Shown: positions 1 to 7,006, counted from the first letter of the stretch. The stretch is DNA of 7,437 bases from an uncultured Lachnospiraceae bacterium (GCA_910588595.1 CAJUQU010000194.1:1-7437), one strand, 5' to 3'. Numbers and translations are program-made. The notes: generated from the letters alone by a model not told the origin.

Positions 1-1083
1 TCTCTCTGTCCGCGCGACACTGACCCCGTCCTCTGTGACAGACAGCAGATAATTTTCAGTACTGTCTTCCTGTTCGTCCCTGATCCCCAGCACATACTCA
101 CTTATGACAAGCGTGTCATATTTTTGCTTCCAATCTAACAGCAATCCTAGCACTGCTTCATAATCCAGGATCTTGATCTGATGCGACATAGCGGCGCTAC
201 AACTATCACATGCCCTCTCCAGCTCCATGATCTTGTCCTTCTCGTCCATACCGACACTGACTCGAAGCTGCTCCTTGTCAAACTCCATCATCAGATCGTA
301 CAACACCCTGCAGCAGTCCCCCATATCAAGGATCTCAAACTCACGCAGTGTTCCCCTGTCCTCCGACAGATTGACATACCCGACAGGCTCACCATCTCTC
401 AATATAACATAGGTAGATGCGCTGTAACTCTGCAGACACCACCAGAAATCTTCTCTCGTACGTGCCGTCAGCAGTTTGCGCTGATACAATTTGTACAGAC
501 CGTCAAGATACGGACTGTCCGCCTGCAGCTCCGCAAAACAGAACACTGGAGCTGCCATATATTCCTTTTTGTACAGCCTGGCACAGCAATGTGTGATATT
601 TCCAGTCTCGATCCGAAAATCATACTGGATACCTGCACGCTCAAATCCATAACACTGATATCTGTGACGCTCACCGTCCAGTATCATAAGTGCATATCCC
701 TGCTTTCGTGCATACTCCTCCGTCCGCCTCATTAGTTCGATCATATATCCTTTGCCTCTGGCATTTGGATGTACAGACACTGTGCCCACATAAGCTGCCC
801 TGACTGCCCTGCCATTTTCGCCCCGCAACCGCAAAGTTATCGGGTAAGTGTCGATCAATGCCTTGATCCTGTCCTCTTCCCTGATCATATGGTGCGTCAC
901 GATCCCACAATGCTCTGGCGAATACGCCTTGGGCAGAAGCGCTTCAAAATCAGTGCTGCTGTATTCCATGCTAAAGACCATATTTGCAAAATCAAGTATA
1001 TCCTGTGTCTGTCTGATACAGTCACTCTTTGTGCAGTCGTCGCCAAAAGATCGGAGGCAGTATTCCCATTGTGTATTTTCCAT
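1..1083 (-). CDS. GNAT family N-acetyltransferase (Eis-like two-domain type), C-terminus beyond the window
   Basis: Translating the minus strand from ATG at 1083 gives 361 codons with no stop to the window edge, so the C-terminus is missing. The start MENTQWEYC is preceded by an AAGGAAACGATAGAG stretch that can serve as SD. Residues 102-114 (VSVHPNARGKGYM) match GNAT motif A, the acetyl-CoA pyrophosphate loop (V-x-V-x-P-x-x-R-G-x-G). Residues 142-149 (YQCYGFER) match the motif B Tyr/Gly-Phe end of the fold. A second block at 213-239 (FWWCLQ..., YVILRDGEPVGYVNL) looks like a second GNAT-like half, as in Eis-type acetyltransferases (COG4552-like), which are about 400 residues and end in a sterol-carrier-like domain; that end would lie outside the window. 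The acceptor substrate cannot be read from the sequence. It follows the bactofilin on the same strand after 78 bp with no convincing terminator, so cotranscription is possible. The GNAT call is firm; the Eis-like subfamily is inference. Confidence 0.85.
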   Translation of the reverse strand, partial: MENTQWEYCLRSFGDDCTKSDCIRQTQDILDFANMVFSMEYSSTDFEALLPKAYSPEHCGIVTHHMIREEDRIKALIDTYPITLRLRGENGRAVRAAYVGTVSVHPNARGKGYMIELMRRTEEYARKQGYALMILDGERHRYQCYGFERAGIQYDFRIETGNITHCCARLYKKEYMAAPVFCFAELQADSPYLDGLYKLYQRKLLTARTREDFWWCLQSYSASTYVILRDGEPVGYVNLSEDRGTLREFEILDMGDCCRVLYDLMMEFDKEQLRVSVGMDEKDKIMELERACDSCSAAMSHQIKILDYEAVLGLLLDWKQKYDTLVISEYVLGIRDEQEDSTENYLLSVTEDGVSVARTER

Positions 1084-1108
1084 CTCTATCGTTTCCTTAT
1101 TTGAATTA

Positions 1109-1127
1109 GACTAGTATTATCATTATC
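1109..1127 (-). promoter_or_regulatory. Fur-box-like sequence between bactofilin and acetyltransferase
   Basis: Minus-strand GATAATGATAATACTAGTC agrees at 15 of 19 positions with the classical Fur box GATAATGATAATCATTATC; the first 12 bases match exactly. It lies 26 bp upstream of the acetyltransferase start. The two GATAAT hexamers could equally be -10 elements, though I see no good -35 box. AT-rich spacers give such matches by chance, so this is a weak call. Confidence 0.2.
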
Positions 1128-1137
1128 AATTTCGCGC

Positions 1138-1152
1138 AGTCGGTTTCCGACT
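1138..1152 (-). other. Small perfect hairpin after the bactofilin stop codon
   Basis: A 6-bp stem (AGTCGG/CCGACT) with a 3-base loop lies 9 bp beyond the bactofilin stop. No T-run follows it on the minus strand, so it does not qualify as an intrinsic terminator. It may act as an RNA-processing or stability hairpin between the two genes. Confidence 0.3.
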
Positions 1153-1161
1153 TAAAATCAG

Positions 1162-1770
1162 TTATGACTCTGTGTCGGCTTTTTTAACTGCTTTAGGTTT
1201 CGCGATCGCCTTGGGTTTTGCTACTGCCTTGGGCTTGTCCTCCTCGACAGTTTCCGGCTCCTTTACCTCCTCTGTCACCGGCTCAGGTACTTCCTCCTCT
1301 GTCACCGGAAAGATATCTTCGAGTTTGATATCCGCATAACACAGTGAGCAGTGCCCGTTGATCGCTGCTCCATTGTTGACCTGGATCGTCTTTGCCTTGA
1401 TGTCGCTGTCTAAGATCGCAGTATCACCCACCGTAATTCCTTCCCTAATGTCGATCTTCCCCTGCACCGCTCCATCTATCACAAGATTTTGTGCTTCAAT
1501 ATCTCCAAGGATCACTGTATTTTCACGGATTACTGCCCCCTGTGCACACTGGATCTGTCCCACAATAAACGAATCCTTCGCATACAGGTCGTTCGCCTTG
1601 ATATTTCCTGTGACATCCCCAGATATGTTCACCCTGCTGTCAGAGTTGATATCACCGTTGACTTCACCGTACATTTCGAGCTTGCCCTCGATCGCGATAT
1701 TGCCGTTAATGACAGTTCCCTTTGGAATAATCGCTGTTTCCGTGTTATTGATTGCTCCGTAATTATCCAT
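1162..1770 (-). CDS. Bactofilin (polymer-forming cytoskeletal protein)
   Basis: The 202-residue product starts MDNYGAINNTETAIIPKG. Its core, roughly residues 14-140, is a run of short repeats rich in G-x-I/V and N/D-G turns (INGNIAIEG, VNGDINSD, VTGNIKAND, VILGDIEA, VQGKIDIREG), the right-handed beta-helix pattern of the bactofilin (DUF583/CcmA) family. Family members polymerise without nucleotide and scaffold cell-shape or envelope enzymes, often at the membrane. The ATG at 1770 is preferred over an in-frame ATG at 1794 because AGGAGG at 1780-1785 sits 9 bases upstream of it, inside the longer reading frame. The C-terminal tail is unusual: an acidic Val/Pro/Glu stretch (residues 156-178), then three KPKA-V/I-A/K repeats (179-196). 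It is divergent from the ECF S-component gene and upstream of the acetyltransferase. The function here (shape, flagellum or sporulation) cannot be read from context. Confidence 0.92.
   Translation of the reverse strand: MDNYGAINNTETAIIPKGTVINGNIAIEGKLEMYGEVNGDINSDSRVNISGDVTGNIKANDLYAKDSFIVGQIQCAQGAVIRENTVILGDIEAQNLVIDGAVQGKIDIREGITVGDTAILDSDIKAKTIQVNNGAAINGHCSLCYADIKLEDIFPVTEEEVPEPVTEEVKEPETVEEDKPKAVAKPKAIAKPKAVKKADTES
1183..1236 (-). repeat. Three 18-bp coding repeats in the bactofilin tail
   Basis: This stretch encodes KPKAVA, KPKAIA and KPKAVK in tandem (residues 179-196), a period of six residues or 18 bp. It resembles the Lys/Ala/Pro-rich tails of histone H1-like or wall- and nucleic-acid-binding proteins. 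An acidic block of net opposite charge (1237-1305) precedes it. Confidence 0.8.
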
Positions 1771-1779
1771 TATATGAAA

Positions 1780-1785
1780 CCTCCT
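1780..1785 (-). promoter_or_regulatory. Ribosome binding site that sets the bactofilin start
   Basis: AGGAGG on the minus strand, 9 bases before the ATG at 1770. It lies within the coding stretch that an upstream ATG at 1794 would give, which argues that the shorter 202-residue form is real. Confidence 0.8.
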
Positions 1786-1803
1786 GAAATTCATTTCCTA
1801 CTA

Positions 1804-1832
1804 ATTATATTAAAGCCTATTTGGCTCCAAAA
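1804..1832 (-). promoter_or_regulatory. Candidate promoter of the bactofilin gene
   Basis: A perfect TATAAT (1809 to 1804) lies 34 bp before the start codon. The -35 is poor: TTTTGG at 17 bp, or TTGGAG at 15 bp spacing. The spacer holds a small inverted repeat, AGCC-AAATA-GGCT. Confidence 0.45.
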
Positions 1833-1908
1833 ATCAATAGCATTTCAAACTTTCCTAACTGTACACTCAAAAAACTTTAGAATTGGACATTTCTAAAATG
1901 CCACTTTG

Positions 1909-1917
1909 TGTTATACT
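1909..1917 (+). promoter_or_regulatory. Candidate extended -10 promoter of the ECF S-component gene
   Basis: TGTTATACT contains a TG-N-TATACT extended -10 element, 64 bp before the start codon. No good -35 box is present at 17-18 bp; TTGGAC at 1884-1889 is 22 bp away. Two TATAAT hexamers at 1930-1935 and 1937-1942 are alternatives. I see no riboswitch-like fold in the leader. Confidence 0.4.
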
Positions 1918-1981
1918 TTACTGCAGGAATATAATATATAATTAAAAAAGCATAACAATTTTGTCATGAGGAGGAACTGTC

Positions 1982-2617
1982 ATGAACCAGAAATATTCGA
2001 CAACCTACAAAATCGCCCTGACGGGTCTGATCGCTGCCCTGTCCTATGTAGTCTTCACATTCCTGCAGATCAAGATCATGATCCCCGGCACGGAAAGTGC
2101 CACAAGCATCCATCTCGGAAATGCGGTATGTGTGCTTGGTGCCCTTCTCCTCGGCGGACCTTTAGGTGGTATCGGCGGTGCGGTCGGTATGACGATCGGT
2201 GATCTGCTCGATCCCGTGTACATTATGTCTGCCCCCAAAACTTTCATATTAAAATTGTGTATCGGTCTCGTCACCGGATCTGTCGCGCACCGGATCGGAA
2301 GACTATCCGTCTGCCGAAATGCCAGAGCTGCTTTCAAGTGGTCTCTGATCGCTGCGGTATGCGGTCTCAGTTTCAACATGATCTTTGATCCGCTGTTTAG
2401 CTATTTCTACAAGCTGTTGATTCTCGGCAAACCGATGGCGGAGCTGACACTGCTGCCAAATATCGCTACGACCACTGTCAATGCTGTCGCTTCCGCGATC
2501 GTGTCTGTAGCCGTCTACAATGCGATCCGTCCTGCACTGAAAAAAGCCGGACTGCTTCCGGTGATCGGCAGATCCGCTGAAAATCCAATATCTAACCACA
2601 CAAAAAGCGTTGCCTAA
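1982..2617 (+). CDS. ECF transporter S component (substrate-binding membrane subunit), vitamin unknown
   Basis: This 211-residue hydrophobic protein has about six membrane segments: roughly residues 11-30, 46-64, 65-82, 86-104, 119-143 and 160-182. AGGAGG at 1969-1974, 7 bases before the ATG, supports the start. The block HLGNAVCVLGALLLGG (44-59), then GGIGGAVGMTIGDLLDP (62-78) and PKTFILKLCIGLVTG (85-99), is the typical S-component pattern of the ECF-type family (Pfam ECF_trnsprt / ECF-ribofla_trS group). S components bind a vitamin or related micronutrient and share the EcfA-EcfA'-EcfT energising module. No ATPase or T subunit is nearby, so this is a group II arrangement using a module encoded elsewhere. 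The substrate cannot be assigned: no biosynthetic gene or vitamin riboswitch adjoins it. The last codons and the stop lie inside a terminator hairpin. Confidence 0.88.
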   Translation: MNQKYSTTYKIALTGLIAALSYVVFTFLQIKIMIPGTESATSIHLGNAVCVLGALLLGGPLGGIGGAVGMTIGDLLDPVYIMSAPKTFILKLCIGLVTGSVAHRIGRLSVCRNARAAFKWSLIAAVCGLSFNMIFDPLFSYFYKLLILGKPMAELTLLPNIATTTVNAVASAIVSVAVYNAIRPALKKAGLLPVIGRSAENPISNHTKSVA

Positions 2618-2628
2618 TGCAACGCTTT
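2604..2628. terminator. Bidirectional intrinsic terminator shared by the ECF S-component and chemoreceptor genes
   Basis: A perfect 10-bp stem (AAAGCGTTGC / GCAACGCTTT) with a 5-base loop CTAAT. On the minus strand the stem is followed by a T-run (TTTTTGTG), on the plus strand by TTTCTATATT. The S-component stop codon TAA (2615-2617) is in the loop, and the chemoreceptor stop (2634-2636) is 5 bases beyond the stem, so one hairpin serves both convergent genes. Confidence 0.85.
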
Positions 2629-2633
2629 CTATA

Positions 2634-4349
2634 TTATTCCAATGTAAACACTTCAATATTCTGCGCAAGCCCTTTTGAGGTGTCGACGATTTTGTCGACC
2701 TCTCCGCTGCACTCCGAGACGATCTGCCGGATCTCCTGCATGGAAGCCGAGGTCTCCTGTGTGTTCGCTGCATTCTGTTCCGCAATGGCTGCAAGATTCT
2801 GGACAGCATTCAGAACATCAGTTTTGAGATCATTGAGTTTATCGATCTCACCCCTGATATTGTCCACAGCACCACTGACCTCCCCGATCTCATAATTCAG
2901 GCTGTTAAACACCGTCTTCGTCCTGCCAAGCTCCTCACCCTGTTTGTCCATCGCCTCCGTGACATTTTTCATCGTGTCAACTGTTGTGTTGGAATTGGTG
3001 ATCAGCATAGCAATGATCCCCGTGATACGGCTCGCAGACTCCGCAGACTGATCCGCTAGCTTTCTGATCTCATCAGCCACAACGGCAAAGCCCTTGCCGT
3101 GTTCACCAGCGCGCGCTGCCTCAATACTTGCATTGAGCGACAGCAGACTTGTCTGGTCTGCTATGTCCGTGATCACGTCAGCTGCTGACTGGATATCCTG
3201 TGCCGACTGGTTGGTCAAATTGGTCTGGTCAAATACCACATCAAACGCATCTTTCGCCTCATGGCTGGTTTTGATCAGCTCCTCGAGCGTATTCTCTACA
3301 CTGCTGTTGTACTCGCGCATCTTGTCTGTGTTCCCAACCAGCAGCTCGACATTCTGGGCTGTGACCTCGACCGCATCCCCCATATACTGGATCTTATTCC
3401 CCACTTCCGCAGTATCCTGAGCCTGCTGTGTGGAACCTGTCGCCATCTCCTCCACTGCTGTGTCTACACTGCCAATATTGGTCGCCATCTTTCCAAAGGA
3501 TCTGGAAAATCCTGCCGAAATCCCGTCAAGATCCGTCGATGCCCCCTTGATGTCCACCACGATGTCAGACAGACTGCGGACAAGCTTCTCCACACTGTAG
3601 CCAATATCGCCAATCTCGTCCGCCCTTCTCAACAGCCTGCTGTCCACTTTTACATTCAGCTCGCCATCAGCAACTTGATTCAGCTGGACGATAACGCCCT
3701 TGATCGCCTTGATCACTACACTGACAGAGATCGTCGTTGCAACTATGCCCAGCGCAAAGATCACGATGAGGATCCCTGCATTCTTCATAAAGTTAGCATT
3801 ATAAATGGCTTTGATATTTGATTTCTCCAATCCCACGAAAGTCATACCAATGATATCATCGGAATTGTACTGATACAGCGGACAGTACATGGCATAATAC
3901 GTCTTGCCGCTGATGTCCACATGGTCAGAATAGTAATCCTGCCCATGATTGACCACCAGGTCATAGATTGCCGGATCAGCCTCCGTTCCCACCAAACGGT
4001 TTCCGGCAGCATCCACAAGGCTCGTGGCAACTCTTACATTGTCATAGAAAACCGTAACCTGCAGATCAACTTCATGGCTGAAATTGTCAAAAAACTGTGT
4101 ATTGTCGCTTATATTGCGCTTTCCCTTATAAAACTTTCCATTCGTGTACATGTAAGTGCCCTGCGCAATATTTTCCACAGAAGTCTCAAATGCATACTGT
4201 GCTGTCATTAATTCATGCTGGACCATCGATTCAATAACGGAATTGCATGATGAACTGATTCCCGCCACTGCAAATGCAAACATCAGTATTAAGGGAAGTG
4301 CTGCCACAAGAACAAGACGCGGCGTAAGCTTTAATCCTTTTCTCTTCAT
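2634..4349 (-). CDS. Methyl-accepting chemotaxis protein with periplasmic-side Cache sensor
   Basis: The 571-residue receptor has classic order. A short basic N-terminus is followed by TM1 (about 12-31), an extracytoplasmic domain (32-188), TM2 (191-213), a HAMP linker (about 212-264) and a cytoplasmic coiled-coil signalling domain. The sensor has Cache features: VTVFYDNVRVATSL (98-111), RLVGT (118-122), GKTYYAMYCPL (148-158) and IIGMTFVGLE (166-175), as in small-molecule-binding single Cache modules. The CheA/CheW-contacting hairpin tip is clear: IADQTSLLSLNASIEAARAG (396-415) followed by GKGFAVVADEIRKLADQS. Glu/Gln pairs suitable for methylation occur on either side. No C-terminal CheR-tethering pentapeptide is present; the protein ends VFTLE. 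An AAAGGTAGGG stretch precedes the ATG as a moderate SD. It stands alone, with its own promoter and terminator, typical of scattered chemoreceptors in motile Clostridia. The ligand is unknown. Confidence 0.95.
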   Translation of the reverse strand: MKRKGLKLTPRLVLVAALPLILMFAFAVAGISSSCNSVIESMVQHELMTAQYAFETSVENIAQGTYMYTNGKFYKGKRNISDNTQFFDNFSHEVDLQVTVFYDNVRVATSLVDAAGNRLVGTEADPAIYDLVVNHGQDYYSDHVDISGKTYYAMYCPLYQYNSDDIIGMTFVGLEKSNIKAIYNANFMKNAGILIVIFALGIVATTISVSVVIKAIKGVIVQLNQVADGELNVKVDSRLLRRADEIGDIGYSVEKLVRSLSDIVVDIKGASTDLDGISAGFSRSFGKMATNIGSVDTAVEEMATGSTQQAQDTAEVGNKIQYMGDAVEVTAQNVELLVGNTDKMREYNSSVENTLEELIKTSHEAKDAFDVVFDQTNLTNQSAQDIQSAADVITDIADQTSLLSLNASIEAARAGEHGKGFAVVADEIRKLADQSAESASRITGIIAMLITNSNTTVDTMKNVTEAMDKQGEELGRTKTVFNSLNYEIGEVSGAVDNIRGEIDKLNDLKTDVLNAVQNLAAIAEQNAANTQETSASMQEIRQIVSECSGEVDKIVDTSKGLAQNIEVFTLE

Positions 4350-4412
4350 AAGTACCCTACCTTTCGTTCTCCCAAATGCCTTTGTTCAATGTATTCATGA
4401 AATATCATATTA

Positions 4413-4441
4413 ATGCTATCACATTTCGTGGTTTCTGACAA
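4413..4441 (-). promoter_or_regulatory. Sigma-A-type promoter of the chemoreceptor gene
   Basis: TTGTCA (4441 to 4436), a 17-bp spacer, then TAGCAT (4418 to 4413), with TG one base before the -10 (extended -10). The transcript would carry a leader of roughly 57 bases. No sigma-D/FliA-type motif is needed to explain expression. Confidence 0.65.
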
Positions 4442-4545
4442 GTTTATATGCTGTAAATAAAGATTTTTTGTGAAAATGTATAACTTTTGTAACGAACGAC
4501 TTCAAAGTTGGCAGAGTAATTAATCTTGTTCATTGTAATACTACT

Positions 4546-5484
4546 CTATTCTGTAAAGAGCGGTGTCGAGTAGTATCTGTCACCGCTGTCGGGCAGGAGC
4601 GCCACGATGGTCTTCCCCTCATTTTCCGGCCTCTCCGCCAGCCGGACTGCCGCACAGAGCGCCGCGCCGGACGAGATGCCTGTGAGAAGCCCTTCCTTTC
4701 TCGTGAGTTCTTTCGATGCCTCAAATGCCTCGTCATCCTCGATCCGGATCACCTCGTCATATATGCCTGTATCGAGTACGTCCGGGATAAAGCCCGCACC
4801 GATCCCCTGTATCTTGTGTGCGCCTGGCTTCCCTCCTGACAGAACAGGTGAACCTGCCGGCTCCACTGCCACGACCTTGATCCCTGCGTTTTTCTCCTTT
4901 AAGAATCTTCCGGTCCCTGTGATCGTGCCGCCCGTGCCGACACAGGCGACAAAGATATCGACCCTGCCCTCCGTGTCCTCCCATATTTCCGGTCCTGTCG
5001 TCTCGTAATGTGCCTGCGCATTCGCCGGATTGTCAAACTGCCCCGGGATATATGCCCCCTCGATTTCCTCCGCCAGCTCCTGCGCCCGCTCGATCGCACC
5101 CTTCATGCCCTTTGCGCCCTCCGTGAGGACGATTTCCGCGCCGTATGCCCTCAGGATATTCCTGCGCTCCACACTCATGGTCTCCGGCATTGTGAAGATC
5201 GTACGGTACCCTTTTGCCGCCGCGATCGCCGCAAGCCCGATGCCTGTATTGCCGCTTGTCGGCTCTATGATGACGGAGCCTTCTCTCAGCAGACCTTTTT
5301 CCTCCGCCGTCCTGATCATGCAGAGGGCTGCCCTGTCCTTCACGCTCCCTGCGGGGTTTCTGTACTCGAGCTTTGCGAGCACCCTCGCTTTTAAGCCGTG
5401 TGCGCGCTCCACGTTGACGATCTCCACGAGGGGCGTTTTGCCGATGATCTCTGTAAATCCTTTATACACTGCCATTTTAACCAT
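4546..5484 (-). CDS. cysK: Cysteine synthase A (O-acetylserine sulfhydrylase)
   Basis: This 312-residue fold-type II PLP enzyme condenses O-acetylserine with sulfide to give cysteine and acetate in the cytoplasm. The PLP lysine is Lys49 in NPAGSVKDR (43-51). The substrate carboxylate loop is TSGNTG (76-81). The PLP phosphate loop is GTGGT (183-187), and the pyridine-nitrogen serine lies in SSGAA (271-275). LPDSGDRYYSTPLF (297-310) is the usual CysK C-terminus, and length is normal for the family. The start is ambiguous: ATG at 5484 (MVKMAVYKG) has AGGA 6 bases upstream, while ATG at 5475 (MAVYKG) has the GGA 10 bases upstream and resembles more usual CysK N-termini. It lies 47 bp downstream of metY on the same strand without a terminator between, so the two form an operon. 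No clear terminator follows it. Confidence 0.95.
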   Translation of the reverse strand: MVKMAVYKGFTEIIGKTPLVEIVNVERAHGLKARVLAKLEYRNPAGSVKDRAALCMIRTAEEKGLLREGSVIIEPTSGNTGIGLAAIAAAKGYRTIFTMPETMSVERRNILRAYGAEIVLTEGAKGMKGAIERAQELAEEIEGAYIPGQFDNPANAQAHYETTGPEIWEDTEGRVDIFVACVGTGGTITGTGRFLKEKNAGIKVVAVEPAGSPVLSGGKPGAHKIQGIGAGFIPDVLDTGIYDEVIRIEDDEAFEASKELTRKEGLLTGISSGAALCAAVRLAERPENEGKTIVALLPDSGDRYYSTPLFTE

Positions 5485-5531
5485 TTCCTTTCCTGATCGA
5501 TCCTGATAAGACTGCCGTAAAAAGACTACCG

Positions 5532-6839
5532 TTATGAAACTGCCCTGAACGCCTCCTCGAGATCCTCGATGATATCGTCAATGTGCTCTGTGCCGATCGA
5601 CAGCCGGATCGTGTTCGGCTTGATGCCCTGGTCTGCCTTCTCCCTGTCATCCAGCTCTGCATGTGTCGTTGAATAGGGGTGAATGACGAGCGACTTCACG
5701 TCCGCCACATTCGCAAGCAGCGAGAACAGTTCGAGACTGTCGATAAAGTCTTTCGCCTTCTGCTCGCCGCCCCTGATCTCAAAGGTAAAGATCGACCCGC
5801 CCCCGTTGGGGAAGTATTTCCTGTAGAGTCTCTGCTGTTCCGGGTCCGTCGTCACGGACGGGTGGTTCACCTTCTCCACCTGCGGATGCTTTGACAGATA
5901 CGCAACCACTTTCAGCGCATTTTCCACGTGGCGCTCCACGCGCAGCGAGAGCGTCTCCAATCCCTGCAGGAAGATGAACGCGTGGAACGGTGAGAGGGTG
6001 GCGCCCATATCCCGCAGCAGGATCGCGCGTATCCTGGTTATAAACGCTGCCGGTCCCGCCGCGTCCACGAAACTGATGCCGTGATAGCTCGGATTGGGCT
6101 CTGTAAACTGCGGGAACCTCCCGCCTGCCGCCCAGTCAAATTTTCCCGCGTCCACGATCACGCCGCCGATGGTCGTGCCGTGTCCCCCGATAAACTTTGT
6201 GGCGGAGTGAATCACAATGTCCGCCCCGTGCTCGATCGGTCTCACCAGATACGGTGTCGCGAACGTACTGTCTACGACCAGCGGAATACCGTGTGCATGT
6301 GCGATCTGCGCAACTGCCTCGATATCGGTGACCTCCGAGTTCGGATTGCCGAGCGTTTCTATATAGAGTGCCTTTGTGTTGCCCTGTATCGACCGCTCAA
6401 AACTGCTGACATCGAGCGGATCCACAAAAGTCGTCGTCACCCCGTAATCGACCAGCGTGTGCGCGAGCAGGTTGTATGTGCCGCCATAGATATTCTTTGC
6501 TGCGACGATATGCCCGCCGCTCTGTGCGAGATTCTGGATCGTGTAGGTGACTGCCGCCGCACCTGACGCCACGGCGAGCGCTGCCACGCCGCCCTCCAGC
6601 CTTGCCACGCGCTGTTCAAAGATATCCTCCGTGGGGTTGGTCAGCCTGCCGTAGATGTTCCCCGCATCCTGCAGGGCAAATCTTGCCTCCGCCTGGGCTG
6701 CGTTCCTGAACACAAACGATGACGTCTGGTAAATGGGCACTGCCCTCGCGTCCGTCACCGGATCAGGCGCCTCCTGTCCCACATGTAGCTGCAATGTCTC
6801 GAATCTCAGATTTCTGTCTGCATAGTTTTTTCTGTTCAT
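5532..6839 (-). CDS. metY: O-acetylhomoserine sulfhydrylase (O-acetylhomoserine aminocarboxypropyltransferase)
   Basis: This 435-residue member of the Cys/Met metabolism (fold-type I) PLP family makes homocysteine from O-acetylhomoserine and sulfide, the direct-sulfhydrylation route to methionine. It starts MNRKNYADRNLRFETLQLHVGQ. The ATG at 6839 is chosen over an in-frame ATG at 6866 because GGAGGA at 6847-6852 is 7 bases upstream of it. Visible motifs: YGR (63-65) and SGAAA (92-96) for PLP phosphate binding, Tyr118 stacking on the ring, Asp190 (VVDSTFATPYL) contacting the pyridine nitrogen, and Lys215 in HSATKFIGGHG forming the Schiff base. Length and the VHPYSTTHAEL / RLSIGTEHIDDIIEDLEEA end fit MetY rather than the shorter cystathionine gamma-synthase/lyase group. 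It is first in an operon with cysK, behind a strong promoter. Substrate choice (acetyl versus succinyl ester) is inferred from family resemblance. Confidence 0.94.
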   Translation of the reverse strand: MNRKNYADRNLRFETLQLHVGQEAPDPVTDARAVPIYQTSSFVFRNAAQAEARFALQDAGNIYGRLTNPTEDIFEQRVARLEGGVAALAVASGAAAVTYTIQNLAQSGGHIVAAKNIYGGTYNLLAHTLVDYGVTTTFVDPLDVSSFERSIQGNTKALYIETLGNPNSEVTDIEAVAQIAHAHGIPLVVDSTFATPYLVRPIEHGADIVIHSATKFIGGHGTTIGGVIVDAGKFDWAAGGRFPQFTEPNPSYHGISFVDAAGPAAFITRIRAILLRDMGATLSPFHAFIFLQGLETLSLRVERHVENALKVVAYLSKHPQVEKVNHPSVTTDPEQQRLYRKYFPNGGGSIFTFEIRGGEQKAKDFIDSLELFSLLANVADVKSLVIHPYSTTHAELDDREKADQGIKPNTIRLSIGTEHIDDIIEDLEEAFRAVS

Positions 6840-6846
6840 AATATTT

Positions 6847-6852
6847 TCCTCC
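6847..6852 (-). promoter_or_regulatory. Ribosome binding site that sets the metY start
   Basis: GGAGGA on the minus strand, 7 bases before the ATG at 6839. It rules in favour of the 435-residue form over a 444-residue one beginning MDLETEEN. Confidence 0.85.
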
Positions 6853-6931
6853 GTTTCCAGGTCCAAATCTTTTTATCTCTTTCGTGCAATTGAAACAGAC
6901 GATCTCTACACCTGTATGTATTGATATAGTT

Positions 6932-6960
6932 ATCATACGCTTTTATTCCTAGTATGTCAA
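6932..6960 (-). promoter_or_regulatory. Strong sigma-A promoter of the metY-cysK operon
   Basis: Consensus TTGACA (6960 to 6955), a 17-bp spacer and TATGAT (6937 to 6932). Predicted transcription start is near 6925, leaving a leader of about 86 bases. That leader is too short for a T-box and lacks the S-box (SAM-I) signature, so control is more likely by a DNA-binding repressor than by a riboswitch. Confidence 0.8.
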
Positions 6961-6965
6961 TAGGA
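6947..6965. promoter_or_regulatory. Inverted repeat over the metY -35 box, possible operator
   Basis: TCCTA (6947-6951) and TAGGA (6961-6965) form 5-bp arms around 9 bases that contain the -35 hexamer. Sulfur operons in Firmicutes are often repressed by CymR-type Rrf2 regulators that bind at the promoter. The arms are short and no consensus match is claimed. Confidence 0.3.
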
Positions 6966-7006
6966 TTTCTTCGATTTTTATACTCTTCAATATGCGTCCA
7001 AAATCC

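Noticed and set aside
181..735. Plus-strand open frame of 184 codons
   Set aside because: It is the antisense shadow of the acetyltransferase. The minus strand reads a continuous protein with GNAT motifs across the whole stretch, and the plus frame has no SD or recognisable domain.
671..910. Apparent break of the left-hand minus-strand gene into short pieces
   Set aside because: Short minus-strand frames here are in another register. The correct register is open from ATG at 1083 to the window edge, so there is no frameshift.
2303..2809. Minus-strand open frame of 168 codons spanning the convergent gene ends
   Set aside because: Arg/Ser-rich composition, it crosses the terminator hairpin, and it overlaps two well-supported genes in other frames.
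4511..4549. Terminator after cysK from the AGAGTA / TACTCT arms
   Set aside because: The 6-bp arms are 23 bases apart with no GC-rich stem and no T-run, so it is not a credible intrinsic terminator.
4607..5506. Plus-strand open frames opposite cysK
   Set aside because: Shadow frames opposite a gene whose product has all CysK catalytic motifs; no RBS and no recognisable domain.
6840..6930. Possible S-box (SAM) or T-box leader for metY-cysK
   Set aside because: The predicted leader is only about 86 bases, lacks the conserved S-box opening and T-box sequence, and shows no terminator/antiterminator pair.
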